Assembly (NCBI RefSeq): GCF_963169125.1
Contig: NC_084802.1
Location: 117,680,903-117,744,902, forward strand
DNA: 64,000 nucleotides
Source: Humulus lupulus
Lineage: Eukaryota; Streptophyta; Magnoliopsida; Rosales; Cannabaceae
Reading direction: 5' to 3'
Part shown: one piece after another, positions 1 through 11,155 of the stretch
Numbering within the stretch: the first letter of the stretch is position 1
How the letters are laid out: each line of letters starts with the position of its first letter
Notes under the pieces: generated by a model
What the model was told of the DNA's origin: nothing
Seen by the model: only the letters and a program-made list of their open reading frames with translations
Databases searched by the model: none
Program-made: the position numbers and the translations under genes

Positions 1-2
1 TA

Positions 3-1052
3 GTAGTTCAGGGTCTGTCGAAACGACCTTCTGCAATCGATCCAGTAGACCACAGGAGTGGCAGCCCGTTCTGTGCTCGAATTAGAGTAGCCCAGCCACC
101 AGCGAAGTACAATGCACCAGTACTGCTAGTTTATATAGAAAAGGCAGATCCGATAAGGCATGTGGGGAAATTCGAAGACCAAATGGAGTTGCTCGGAGTG
201 AGTGATGACTATCGGTGCAGAGTTTTCCCCACTACATTTTCCGACACTGCCCAAGAGTGGTATTGGAAGTTTAAGCCAAACTCCATCACTTCTTGGGAAA
301 GTTTCAGGAAGGAGTTTTGCAGGCAGTTCAGTGCTGCTCGGACCCCTCCAGTTTACGCCAATCACTTGGCAGATATTAAACAAAGGAAGGACGAATCTCT
401 CAAGAACTACATACAAAGGTTCATGAGAGAAGCTAACCGAGCTACTGCAGTTGGAGATGAGGGGAAGATGGTGGAAATTTCTTCTGGCATAATCTATCAG
501 AGTCCTTTGTGGGACAGTATTCATCGCAACCCAATTTCAACGTTACAACAATTTCTTGACCGGGCGGACAAGTATATGAAATTGGATGATGCGATTGAGA
601 AGGGACAGAAAGGCTTGAAAAATTCAAGCGAATCGACTGATCCTCCCAAGAATGGTGGAAATGATCAAAGTGGTGGAAAGAAACGTAGGAATAACGGGTC
701 CGACCGCCACAATGAAAAGAAGGCTAAGTAGGGATCAAACGACAAGCCAACTAAGTATGAACCTCGGTTCACCAATTACACCACTTTTTCGGCGAGCCGA
801 GTGGAGATATATCTCGCAAGTCATCAGGAGGTCCCCTACCGGAAACCCCCACCCATCAAGAAGGAGATGAGTAAGAGAGATTTGAACAAGTTCTGTCGTT
901 CCTATGGAGACTATGGTCACGACACGAATGAATGCAATCATCTTAAGGATGAGATAGAGTTTCTCCTCCGATCGAGGAAATTGAGAAAGTATCGAGCAGA
1001 AAAGACCCAAGGAGAGGGAAGTAACAACAATCCTGGGTTCAAGCGGCAATGA
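3..1052 (+). pseudogene. gag: E1 gag (capsid/nucleocapsid), partial, two in-frame stops
   Basis: The frame is open from base 3, so the window opens inside gag. The capsid-type region (about 150-560) contains a W-rich core and reads like the plant Retrotrans_gag family. A lysine-rich stretch follows, ending in a TAG at 729-731. The same frame continues to a zinc-knuckle-like motif near 892-945 (Cys, then GHDTNEC), and a TGA closes it at 1050-1052. Protease follows in the same frame, so gag-pol was originally one ORF. In life this protein would package element RNA in cytoplasmic particles. The stops make it non-functional. Confidence 0.85.
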
Positions 1053-2050
1053 TCCCCACCTTTGCAACCCGAGCCTGTGAACTTCACTCTAGACACCATA
1101 TGTGGAGGTCCACATCTGGCTGGGGATGGCAACAAGGCAAGTGAGAGGTATGCTCGAACCCTTCGGCATGAGTTGGATGCAGCATCAACCTCCGAAGTCA
1201 TGGCTGTAGAGGTGCGGCCTCCGAAGAACCCACGATATGAAAGTGAGTCCCTCACTTTCACTGAAGATGATGCTCGACACGTGAGATATCCTCATAATGA
1301 CCCTCTCGTTGTGACAGTCCAAATAGCGAATATGAAAGTGAAGAGATGTTTGGTCGACACAGGGAGTTCTGTGAACATTATCTATAAATCATCCTTTGAA
1401 AGGATGAAGCTGTCTATCAATGACTTGAAGCCATGCTCTCAAGTCATTTATGGATTTACTGGAGAAGGGTTGTCACTAGCTGGAACGATCAAGTTACCAG
1501 TCACAACGGGGGATGCTCCCAAGCATGAGACAGTCATGACAGAGTTTTTAATAGTCGACTGCCCGTCCGCCTACAATGTGGTTATTGGTCGACCACTACT
1601 CACAACCTTGCATGCGGCAGTCTCTATATGGCACCTATCTATGAAGTTCCCGACCAGTGCAGGCATAGGCTGCGTCCGAGGAGACTAGAGAGAGGCTAGG
1701 GAATGTTATAATGCCTCAGTAGCTAAAGCAAGAAACGGGGCCAAAGAAAACAACATGATTGTATGTGCCGAGAGAGAGGAGGTAGATGAGATGGATGTCG
1801 ACCAAAGTATCACAGTCGTAGCCGATCAAGAAGAAATGTTAGAAGAGTTTGGCCAAGAAAGCAGTCTTGGTTTAAGAGAACAACAAGCCCCATCCGGTGA
1901 TGAAGTCACCAAATAGGGCGTTACCCAAAGCGAGGGAAGGGACTTTGATCCTCGATTTGGGGATTATGAAAGTGTGGTGGGACCGTCCGAGGAGTTAGAG
2001 GAGGTTTCAATAGATGAGAATGACCCGACCAAGGGGTCAAAGTTGGAAAA
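1053..2050 (+). pseudogene. E1 aspartic protease and linker, broken
   Basis: A pepsin-like retroviral protease has the catalytic DTGSS at about 1358-1372, followed by the flap and a conserved GRPLL segment near 1590. It would cleave the gag-pol polyprotein. The frame is the same as gag, with stops at 1686-1688 (TAG) and 1914-1916 (TAG). An acidic linker of roughly 110 residues runs to about 2046. There one base seems to be missing in the GGAAAAATG stretch, which shifts the downstream reverse transcriptase into another frame. The catalytic triplet is intact but the reading frame is not. Confidence 0.85.
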
Positions 2051-2637
2051 ATGATGAAAGCAGAATTAAAAGCACAGCTGATAGAATTTTTGCGAAGGAA
2101 TCAAGATGTCTTCGCCTGGTCTCACAAGGATATGGTGGGTATCTCACCAACTGTGATCAACCACGTGCTCAACGTGGATAAAAGCTATCCAGCAGTGCAG
2201 CAGAAGAGAAGATTGCTTGACAAAGATCGAGCAAAGGCTCTCAAGGAGGAGGTGGAACGGCTAAAGGAAAATGGGTTTATGAGGGAAGCATATTATCCTG
2301 CCTGGGTTTCAAACCCAGTGTTAGTGCTCAAGTCCAATGGAAAATGGAGGACTTGTGTGGATTTTACTGACCTGAACAAAGCATGTCCAAAGGATTGTTT
2401 TCCTTTGCCAAGAATAGACCAGTTGGTGGATGCGACCTCTGGTCATGAAACATTGTCCTTTATGGATGCTTACTCGGGATATAACCAGATTAGTATGCAT
2501 CCTCCCGATGAAGAGCATACCAGTTTTCGAACAGACATAGGGCTGTACTGTTATAAGGTCATGCCATTTGGATTGAAGAACGCGGGAGCCACCTACTAGC
2601 GTTTGGTGAATGGTATGTTCTGTGACTTAATCGGCAA
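2051..2637 (+). pseudogene. pol: E1 reverse transcriptase, N-terminal half
   Basis: Clear Ty3/Gypsy reverse transcriptase: a fingers region with KSNGKWRTCVDF, then DLNKACPKDCFPLPRID, then the first catalytic Asp in SFMDAYSGYNQI, then MPFGLKNAGATY. A TAG at 2597-2599 replaces the Gln codon that E4 keeps at this position. Forty bases later the coding sequence is cut at 2637 by solo LTR S1 and resumes at 4933. GGCAA occurs on both sides of the insert (2633-2637 and 4933-4937) and is the target duplication. Confidence 0.92.
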
Positions 2638-4932
2638 TGTAACGCCCTACTACCTTAGAGCCGTTACTTAGTGAGTTTAAATTAGAAATCGTGCTTTTGA
2701 CTGACTCTAAGTGGTTTCTAAAACCAAAAGTGTGGATAAATCAGAATTTAAGGCTGTACTCTTTGAAAATGTTTAACTTCATTAAAACTTTAAATATAAA
2801 ACATCTGGGATCCCAAAATAAGGTTTACAAAATATTTACAACTCAAAAATAGGTTTACACTTGATCAGTTATCAAAAGAATGATTTAATACAGCCATATA
2901 CAAAATGCCCCCAACCAAAGCAGTCGGGCAGGCCGAACATGTACGCGCCGCCCCCACGCTCTCCATACTCATGGCCGGTTGACTGACTCCTTGCTTTTAC
3001 CTGCCACACGGAGCACCCGTGAGCCGAAGCCCAGCAAGAAAACCCAAATAGCACATAACATATGCAAATAATATCGCTGGCATAATTCACTGATAAATAA
3101 GAAAATCATCAATTTAAACAAGCACGGCCATGCCGCCCCAGAGGCCTTACCAAAGCTTGGGGTCTCGGTCATTACCGTAGGATAACTCATGTATCCCTTG
3201 GGTCCCACCCTCGCTTTAGTATCCCATGTGCTGAGCGTTGCTTCCGGCCCCACTGCCGTACCCGGCCCTTGCCGCTCTCGGCCTTGCCGTTCATTCAATT
3301 ACAATCACACATATCATACATTATGAAATAACCATTCAAACATACAATAGTTTATCTAAGATTACACATTTTCACACAATACAAGCTAGGGACGTGCCCA
3401 ACCATCACACAGTGGGCCCATGCCCTAACCTCGGGTGTTACGGTTTTCTTACCTTTAGATTCAGTAGCCTTGATCAACCGAACTCCTTGAGCACGATCCT
3501 ACCCGGGCCCTAGCGCTTACCTAAGAAAAATCCACAAGTCAAAGTTATCATCAATCCTCAAGTCCAAAACCTAGCCTCGGGACTAATCCCGAGCCCCCGG
3601 GAAGTCCTAGATCCCCAAAACAAAGTGGCGGAATCGAGCCCCGAACCCTAGGTCAAAATCCCTTCACAAAAGCCCAAAAATCCCCTCTGTGAACAGTGCA
3701 GCGCTACAGCGCTCAAAAGGTAGCGCTGTAGCGCTACAAGCAGAACCACCCTCACCAGACAGGGGCTAGCGCTACAGCGCCCCCTGCCTAGCGCTGTAGC
3801 GCTAGCTGCAGCAGACCAAAACCAAAAATCGCATCTTGCGATTTTCTTCCCCCATTTCGATCCCAAACTTGCCCAACTCTTTCTCAAGCCCAAAAACAAA
3901 CCTATACACACCACACACTCATCCCAAGCACCCCATGAACTCAATCCCAAGCTCAAGCAACCCACAATTCAAAATCTAACCCAATGAACCCAAAAACCAG
4001 AAAATCACTCAAACAACAAGGATAGGGCCTTAGAAATCATACCGTGGGTGGAATTTCGACCTTGAACTGAACCCTAGACCTCCTTGGCTTGCACCTTCAC
4101 AACCTTGACCTGTTTTCCCCAAAAACCCCATCCATTTAGCTCAACAACACAGTTCAAAACCAGCAAAACCCTAAAACCGAAAACCTCAAGAACTTACCTC
4201 AAATCTCTGATTTGATCTTGCTAATCCCTTGCAAATCCACAAACCCAGCTTACCACTGAGCTTCACCTCAAGAAAAATCAAAGAAAAAGGGTGGGAGAAC
4301 CACAAACCAAATCTTCAAAGCCAACCCTTCAGCTTTCCCTCACTTTCTTTTCTCTTCTTTCTTTCTTTCTTTTCAGCCTATAATTTTCTCTACTAAATCC
4401 ACTAAGTATAAAGGCCTTCTTTATTTTATCTCTTGCAAGCCTAATGACCAAAATACCCTCTCTTACCAATTCTAAGCCTTTATGTCCATAAAGGGCATTT
4501 TAGTCATATTACCCAAATTCCCACTAATTCCTCAAGTGTTCCTAATAACTCCCGTTCGCTACCCAATACCTAATAAATCACCAAATATATTCCCCAAATT
4601 CTCGATTAACTCCCCAGGCTTAACCCAAGCCTGGTACAGGTTCCCGCTTTGACTTTCCGCTAACCCGCTCGTTCTAGGATCGTCTCGAGTCATAGATCAC
4701 AGGTATCAACATAGTCATGCCCAACATGGCCAAATTACAAATATGCTCAATCAGGTCTACATGCATATTAATTCACATAATCATGCACCACAATTAATCA
4801 CATAATCATAAAACGTGTACTAAATCATAATCATGCATAAAACCCAATAAAGACCCACACAGAATTCCATTATGCCCTCCAGGCACGCTATCTCAGGCCC
4901 TAAGCCTTAATACCGAATTTGGGGTCGTTACA
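2638..4932 (-). mobile_element. S1: solo LTR (2295 bp), E3-like family, inside E1 RT
   Basis: The insert begins TGTAACGCCC and ends GTCGTTACA, and is flanked by a perfect 5-bp duplication, GGCAA. No internal region, primer site or coding sequence is present, so it is a solo LTR left by LTR-LTR recombination. Read on the minus strand it matches the E3 LTR: the same TGTAACGACC start, the same GGGCTTCGGCTC hairpin (3021-3032 here) and the same AGGTAA signal. It contains GC-rich palindromic repeats of AGCGCTGTAGCGCT type at about 3700-3810. Short ORFs in it are not genes. Confidence 0.93.
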
Positions 4933-5496
4933 GGCAAGAACATGGAGGTGTACGTAGATGATATGCTGGTAAAGTAAAAGGAAGCTGAAGGACATGTACG
5001 AGACTTGGAGGAATGCTTTGTAGTACTGAGAAAGTACAACATAAAGTTAAACCCCCTCAAATGCTCGTTTGGAGTAAGTTCTGGGAAATTTCTTGGGTTT
5101 ATTGTGAACTCCCGAGGAATAGAGGAAAATCCAGAAAAGATAAGGGCGCTTGCAGAAATGAAGTCTCTGGCCAGAATTAAGGATGTGCAAAGCTTGACTG
5201 GGCAGATTGCTGCTCTAAGCAGGTTCATCTCTAAATCGACGGACAAGTGTGTCCTGTTTTTTAATCTGCTTAGAGGAAGCAAGAAGTTTGAATGGACGGT
5301 AGAATACGAGCAGGCTTTCCAAGCCATAAAGGAACTCTTGGCTCAACCTCCTGTTCTTTCGAAGCCAGTTGATAGGGAAGACCTATTTATTTACCTAGCA
5401 GTCACAGAACACGTTGTTAGTGCTGCTCTAGTACGAGAAGAAGATAAAGTGCAGCATCCGGTGTACTACGTTAGCAAGCGATTGATAGGAGCATAA
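4933..5496 (+). pseudogene. pol: E1 reverse transcriptase C-terminal part and first RNase H
   Basis: Resumes directly after S1. The YVDD active site is intact at 4951-4962. A TAA at 4975-4977 follows, then the thumb and connection (LNPLKCSFGV, SGKFLGFIV). The start of the RT-linked RNase H-like domain comes next, with FEWTVEYEQAFQAIK and PPVLSKP. A further TAA (5494-5496) interrupts the domain. Joined with the upstream half, the order matches other Tat elements. I infer that the protein was complete before S1 inserted. Confidence 0.9.
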
Positions 5497-7020
5497 TCCC
5501 GATATCCCATGATCGAGAAGTCGGCCTATTGCTTGGTACTTGCATCCCGCAAGTTACGACCGTACTTCCAGGCACACCCCATTAAAGTTCTTACCGACCA
5601 GCCCCTACGTCAAGTCTTGCAGAAGCCGGAGTCATCTGGTCGGCTACTTAAATGGGCGGTTGAATTGGGCCAATTCGAAATCAAGTATCAACCAAGATCT
5701 GCTATCAAGGGTCAGGATTTGGCAAATTTCATTACTGAATGTACTGGGATCGCTGATATTCCCGACCAGCAAGAGCGTGTAACTGGGCAGAGAGAGGATC
5801 TACCTGCTTGGCAACTTTTTGTCGATGGGTCGTCAAACGAACATCATTCGGGAGCAGGAATTATATTAGTCATGCCAGAGAAGCACAAAATTCATTGCGC
5901 ATTAAGATTCGGATTCAATGCTTCTAATAATGAGGCGGAGTATGAAGCCCTCCTAGTAGGCTTGCGCTTGGGTAGAGATGTTCGTGCCCAGTCGGTTGAA
6001 GTGAACAGTGATTCCCAATTGGTGGTCTACCAAGTCTTAGGGGAATATCAAGCAAGGGGCCTACGCATGATGGCGTACTTGAATAAGACCAAGGATCTGC
6101 TAGCACAATTTGAGGAGTATACTATTAAGCTGGTACCACGGGAGCAGAACTCTAACGCAGACGCTCTAGCAAAACTAGCTAGTGCAAAAGATGCTGAAAC
6201 TCTGAATATAGTACCAGTGGAATACTTGGCAGAGTTGAGCATTAATGAACAAGAAGCCATGCCCATCACAATAGCTGACACTTGGATGACACCCATCATT
6301 GCTTACCTTGAGCAAGGAATTCTCCCAGATGATTGTAATGAAGCAAAGAAGATTATGAGGCAAGCTGCTAGGTACATTATGATGGATGGGGTACTATATA
6401 GAAGAGGGTACTGTTTGCCTCTACTCGGGTGCATAGCACCCGACCAGTCAAAAAACTTATTAGCTGAAGTGCACGAGGGGTTCTGTGGAGATCATGCTGG
6501 GGGGCAAAGTCTATCTAAAAAGATTTTGCGGCAAGGATTTTTCTGGCCTACAATGAATGAAGATTCCATGGAATACGTGAAGAAATGTGATAAATGCCAG
6601 AGATTTTCTGAAGTACCCAGGGCACCTCCGAATGTCTTGAAGCAAATGCAGAGCCCATGGCCTTTTGCAGTATGGGGTATTGATCTGATCGGGAAACTAC
6701 CCAAAGGGAAAGGAGGAGTACAGTTTGCAGTAGTTGTTGTGGATTATTTCACCAAGTGGACCGAAGCCGAACCACTAGCAACGATCACCTCAAAGAAAGT
6801 GTTAGACTTTGTGGTTAATAATATAATATGTCACTATGGTCTACCCAAGAAGATAGTATCTGGCAACGGCACTCAGTTCGACAATGTCATATTTGCCGAT
6901 TTCTGCACTCGGCATGGCATCACAAAAAGTTTCTCCTCGGTAGCCCATCCACAAGCCAATGGGCAAGTTGAAGCCGTAAACAAAGCTTTGAAGGATACTC
7001 TAAAAAAGCGTCTAGAGTGA
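5497..7020 (+). pseudogene. pol: E1 second (archaeal-like) RNase H and integrase, catalytic Asp lost
   Basis: The first RNase H ends near 5730. A second RNase H follows (LFVDGSSNEHHSGAG near 5818, then NNEAEYEAL, NSDSQLV and NADALAKLAS), the duplicate that marks Tat elements. The integrase HHCC zinc domain is at about 6470-6610 (HEGFCGDH, KKCDKCQRF). The catalytic core has the first Asp in WGIDLIG and the last Glu in NGQVEAVN. The usual second Asp is Gly here (SGNGTQF near 6860), so this integrase should be dead. A TGA at 7018-7020 stops the frame. Confidence 0.93.
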
Positions 7021-7512
7021 GCTAAGGGTGCTTGGGCGGAAGAATTACCAGAAGTCCTTTGGTCATACAGGACTACTGCCCAGACAGCAACTGGTCATAC
7101 CCCCTTTTCCTTGGCATATGGGTATGAGGCCATGTTACCTGTGGAAGTAGACCCACCATCTCATTGAAGAACCATGTATGACCAGGAGGAGAATCACCAG
7201 TTGCTAGCTGAATCTTTAGATTTCCTTGAGGAGAGACGAGAAAAAGCAAGCTTGAGAGTTGCTGCTCATCAGCAAAAGGTGGCCCGCTATTTTAATTCCA
7301 AATTCAAAGATCGAAAGTTCCAGGTCGGAGATTTGGTCCTCAGGAAGGTGTTCATCAGAGACCCGGTGGCTGGAGTACTAGGACCAAATTGGGAGGGACC
7401 GTATCAAATTGAGCAAGTCTTGCCACCCGGCACGTACAAACTTGCTCGATTAAATGGAGAGCTGATCAAGAACTATTGGAATGGCGAGCACTTGAGGAAA
7501 TATTTTCAATAA
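7021..7512 (+). pseudogene. pol: E1 integrase C-terminal domain
   Basis: Continues the integrase frame after the [19 protein letters not shown], another TGA near 7165, then a charged linker. The GPY/F-type module (GDLVLRKVF, LGPNWEGPYQI, KLARLNGE) ends in a natural-looking TAA at 7510-7512. No chromodomain follows, which fits a non-chromoviral element. An AATAAA lies downstream near 7671 in an AT-rich 3' region. Confidence 0.88.
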
Positions 7513-8470
7513 ATACTGCTTACAGAGTAGTAGCTTTGTATCAAGTGTTTAACTTGTTATTTAAGTTTGTTTTTGAACTGGCTATTTGCTAACTAGTCAT
7601 GTTATTTTGAACAATGTTATTTTGTTTGAGACTCGTAATTAGACACGTTTTGTCCTTTTTTTTTACGAGTAATAAAAGATATCACGCGCAGCGCGGTCGA
7701 ATCTTGCTACAAATTTTGCATATGTGTTGATTATTCTTTCTATGTCAGTGTTCAACTGTCATTACAACTTAAAACAAAAAAAAAGGTTTTCTAAAAGAAA
7801 TACCGGGCAATGTTCAACTGGTCAGTATCCATCAGATGAACGACCAACGTTTAAATAGTTGCATGTTTTTGCAGTGTTTAACTGCTGAAATATCTTTTGT
7901 ATATTCAATATGTTTCACGAGTACTAACTACTCGGAAAAATTCAGTCAAGTAGCAAGTGATCAAGGATTTTTCAACCCTCAATCACTTGGGGGGCACTAG
8001 GGTATACTGGTATACACTTCAACACAAGCAATAAGAACACGAGCAAATATATTTGGTTTCAGGCTGACTTGTAAGTTTTTGAAGTCGAAAGGGTCGTTAA
8101 GCTAACTTGTTTTACAAAGCTTAATTAACTTGGAATTTTTTCAAAATTTTAAGTTAGAAGCAGATATTCATGTGACAATAAACATTATGCTCATAAAATG
8201 TTAGGGCAATAAGAGTGTGAGAAAGTATACTTAGTATGGACTTATGAAATGTCTAGAATTTCTAAGTTAGAAAACTAAGTACTCACATGAAAATATAAGG
8301 CATCTATGTAATAAAACTTTTAAATGATTAAGTCTATAAAAGTAAAGTGTTCATAACTCAGCCATACAAGCAAAAGTGCAGTAGCAAAATACAAAATAAA
8401 GGACTACTAGTCAGCTGGTCGGATGACAGCCTCTCTAGTCGAATGGAGGCCTCTCTGGTCAGATGGGAGC
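7513..8470. other. E1 spacer between convergent pol and antisense gene
   Basis: About 960 bases without coding sequence. It separates the end of pol (plus strand) from the end of the antisense gene (minus strand). It contains an AATAAA near 7671, the inverted repeat plus G-run listed next, and near 8410-8480 a few copies of a short CTGGTCGGATG-like motif. Nothing else is recognisable. Confidence 0.6.
7954..7996 (+). promoter_or_regulatory. Inverted repeat plus internal polypurine-like motif (E1)
   Basis: CAAGTGAT (7954-7961) and ATCACTTG (7982-7989) form a perfect 8-bp stem with a 20-nt loop. The right arm runs straight into a six-G run and CA, giving CTTGGGGGGCA at 7986-7996. The same 11-mer precedes the real 3' LTR of this element at 12447-12457 and recurs in the outer element at 63569-63579. 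E4 has a related motif at the same place. Role inferred: a second or ancestral polypurine tract. Confidence 0.6.
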
Positions 8471-10978
8471 TCACTGGTCGGCTATGGCAAGTTGATCAAC
8501 GCCTTCCTCAGCATCAGCTGCTTCTTCCAGTCGGAATGACAGCGTGGGGGAAAAAGGTGTAGTGCCAGCAGGATTAGCTGCTTCCTCAGCAGCCTTTGCC
8601 TCACATTTCGCAAGCTCTTCTGCCTTGGCCTCCTCTGTGAGAAAGTCGAGGTTGAGAGGCTTGTTCAGCTTCCACACCTGGTAAAAGCAGTTGAAATAGA
8701 TTTCCTCGTAGCGAGCAAGATCAGCTTCTTTCTCTCGCTTTAGCTCCTCATTCTCACGAGTAAATTCCTTGTTCTCACGAGTCAGTTTCTCCAGCTGATC
8801 GGTCAATGACTTGTTGATTTGAATTTGTTTTTGATTCTCATTAGACAGCCCCCTAAGAGACTCATCTCGCTCAGCCACGGTCTTCTCTGCCTGCTCCACC
8901 TTGGATTTGAGATCCTTTTCCGAAGAAGTTAAAGTCTCCACTCTAGCTTGAGCATCCACTAGTTTATCATTTAGGACCTTGATCAACTCCTTATAGTCTA
9001 CTGCTCGGTGCTGAGCGTGACTGATGGTGATGAGCGTCTGCATGGAAAACAGGAGGTTACTACAAGTAAAAATATTAATAACAAACTATCTTGTGATAGA
9101 ATACTTACATTCATCAGCTGAGCGAACCCTCTTTGTAAGACAACTTCAACACTAAACCGAGGTAAGGATTCAAAGCTTTGAATCGTTGAAGCATCGCGGA
9201 GAGTCTGGTCAAGCAGTTTCTTCCCAATGTTACTAGCAGTGCGAAGGGCCTCATTCAAGCTAGTCAGGCGAGTAGGGGTTAGGCTCACAGAGGGAGGAAG
9301 CGAGGAAGGGGTCAGCTGCGGGATTGCGATCGACTCCTCGGGTTGTCTCCCTTCATTGGTCGGAGTTGTCCTTGGAGCTTTGCTCGGGGGGGTGGAGCCA
9401 CTTCCTTCCCCAGATTTCCTCTTTGGGGCGAGAGAGGTGTTGAATTGCCTAAACATCTCTGAATCTGCAAAAGAGAAAGCACAAGATTTGTTAGTAAAAA
9501 ATAAAGCAATATGTGGATAAATACTTTACAACTACCAAACAACTCTATAAATCCCATATAGCCAAGTTATTTAAAATCAAACATCTCACTATGACTACTA
9601 CACCTGAGTTTAGGATTTGGTCAAGGAAGTCATCCTCTTCATCAGATGATGAGCTTGAGTCTCCATGAAGCTGGGTGGTCTTTCCTTTCCCAGACTGTGT
9701 GGGAAGAACACGTCTGCCTTGGTCCTCTGGCTGGGGTTCCCTAATGATGAGGTCAACTGGTCTGCGAGAGTGGGGAGATGGTCCAGGAGAGAACTAATCG
9801 GTCACTACCTCAGTATCGGCGTTGGACTAGTCGATTGCGTTCGCCTCCTCAGTAGTACTCTCTACCATGATGTTCTGGTTACTTGGTAACAGTCCCACAA
9901 TCTGAAGATTATCCACAGTAACCAACTCTTTCACATCCTTCTCCTCGGTGCACATATTAGCCAACTCCTCTGCTCGGGCACACATTTCTTTGGTAGGCAA
10001 GGGCTGGTGAAATGGACCCGCGTGTGTAAAGGCCAAGTTGTTGGCCTTGATGTCCGAAGTGAGAAAATACTCTATATAGTATTTTCCAGGATTCGACTTA
10101 TGAGCAATACCATGGAGGTATTTAATCCATTTATGCCTATGGAAGAGGTGGAAAAACCCTGTATTCTTGTGGCTCGGGTTGGTTCTGAAGTTGAATAGGA
10201 AGTGTATTTCGTGAGGAGTAGGTGGATCCCAGCCTTGCAGGAAGCAAAGGATGTATAGAGCAGACCACGCCTGAATCCCACAAGGAGCAATCTGGAAGGG
10301 AGAGACGTTGAAATAGTCCGCTACTGACCGGAAGAAGGAATGTAGCGGGATGGTAGCTCCTGCGTATACATGGTGCCTAGACCAGGCACAGTAAGGTCCG
10401 TCAGACCTAATAGCTCTCTGATGAGGGCGCGGACATGTCACCTTAACCCCTCTCAGGCCTAAGGCTTGGATGTGTTTGTCGAACATCCCGGGGTTAAGTT
10501 TTGAAGGTTTGGTAGTAAACCAAGAAGGTGTTTCTTCTCCTTCCTTTCTTGGTTTTTGGACAGCCAAACGCTGGATCTTGGTAGTGAATTTCTGAGTAAT
10601 TTTTCTCCGAGGCTTATTGGGTTTTTACGTCTGGCGGGGTGGTCTTGAAGAAGCCATAGTTCGGACCTCATTGCGTTCCACCACTTTCTGTACCGCTCTA
10701 TGAGCTACCTGAGGATCCTGGTCCTGTGGAAGTCTGTTAGATTTCTTTACCCTCATTTCTGACTGTTCAGCCTGTTGATTGATGAACTGTTCTTCGTGGA
10801 GGAAATATAAGGTTGATCGGGGGAGGATCTTTTTAAAACAGCGAAGGCGATCCTCGGGAGTGCGACTGCTAGGAGACTTCGACGAAGAGTCCCTGCTTTG
10901 AGGAGTATCGCTCGATTGCGGGATGGAAGTGTCAGAGTTTGTATGATTGTCACCTCCCCTGTAGTCGAAGCGATTCAT
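8471..10978 (-). pseudogene. E1 antisense ORF: Transposase_28-like protein with coiled coil, three coding exons
   Basis: Inferred exons on the minus strand are 10978-9604, 9464-9109 and 9037-8471. Intron 1 has GT at 9603 and AG ending at 9465 and splits a codon (phase 1). Intron 2 starts GTAAGT at 9108 and ends CAG at 9038 (phase 0). Exon 1 carries a globular region (FFRSVADYFNVSPFQI, then LQGWDPPTPHEIHFLFNF) that resembles the plant domain called putative gypsy-type transposon (Pfam Transposase_28). It ends in an acidic Ser-rich linker. Exon 2 is Pro/Ser/Thr-rich, and exon 3 is a long Glu/Lys coiled coil. Exon 1 has an in-frame TAA near 10626 and TAGs near 9825 and 9790, so this copy is decayed. 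Extra antisense ORFs are known in Tat elements; their function is unknown. Confidence 0.75.
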
Positions 10979-11155
10979 CTACAAAAAATAAATAAGGGGA
11001 GGTGAGTAACCAAACAAGTATAAGTCAATTGATTCAGGGAAAAGATTTATTTACTACTTAGGAAATATTTTATTGGGTAGTAAAAATATTTTCTATTCCC
11101 TAGAATGAGCATGTATGAGGGAAAAAATTATAGGCAAAAATTTGGTGCCTAAAGT

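Noticed and set aside
3238..3965. Frames of 90-105 codons inside S1
   Set aside because: They lie inside a solo LTR bounded by a perfect target duplication.
1..7512. Endogenous pararetrovirus
   Set aside because: The integrase domain, LTR and polypurine tract identify Ty3/Gypsy; no movement protein or viral coat motif is seen.
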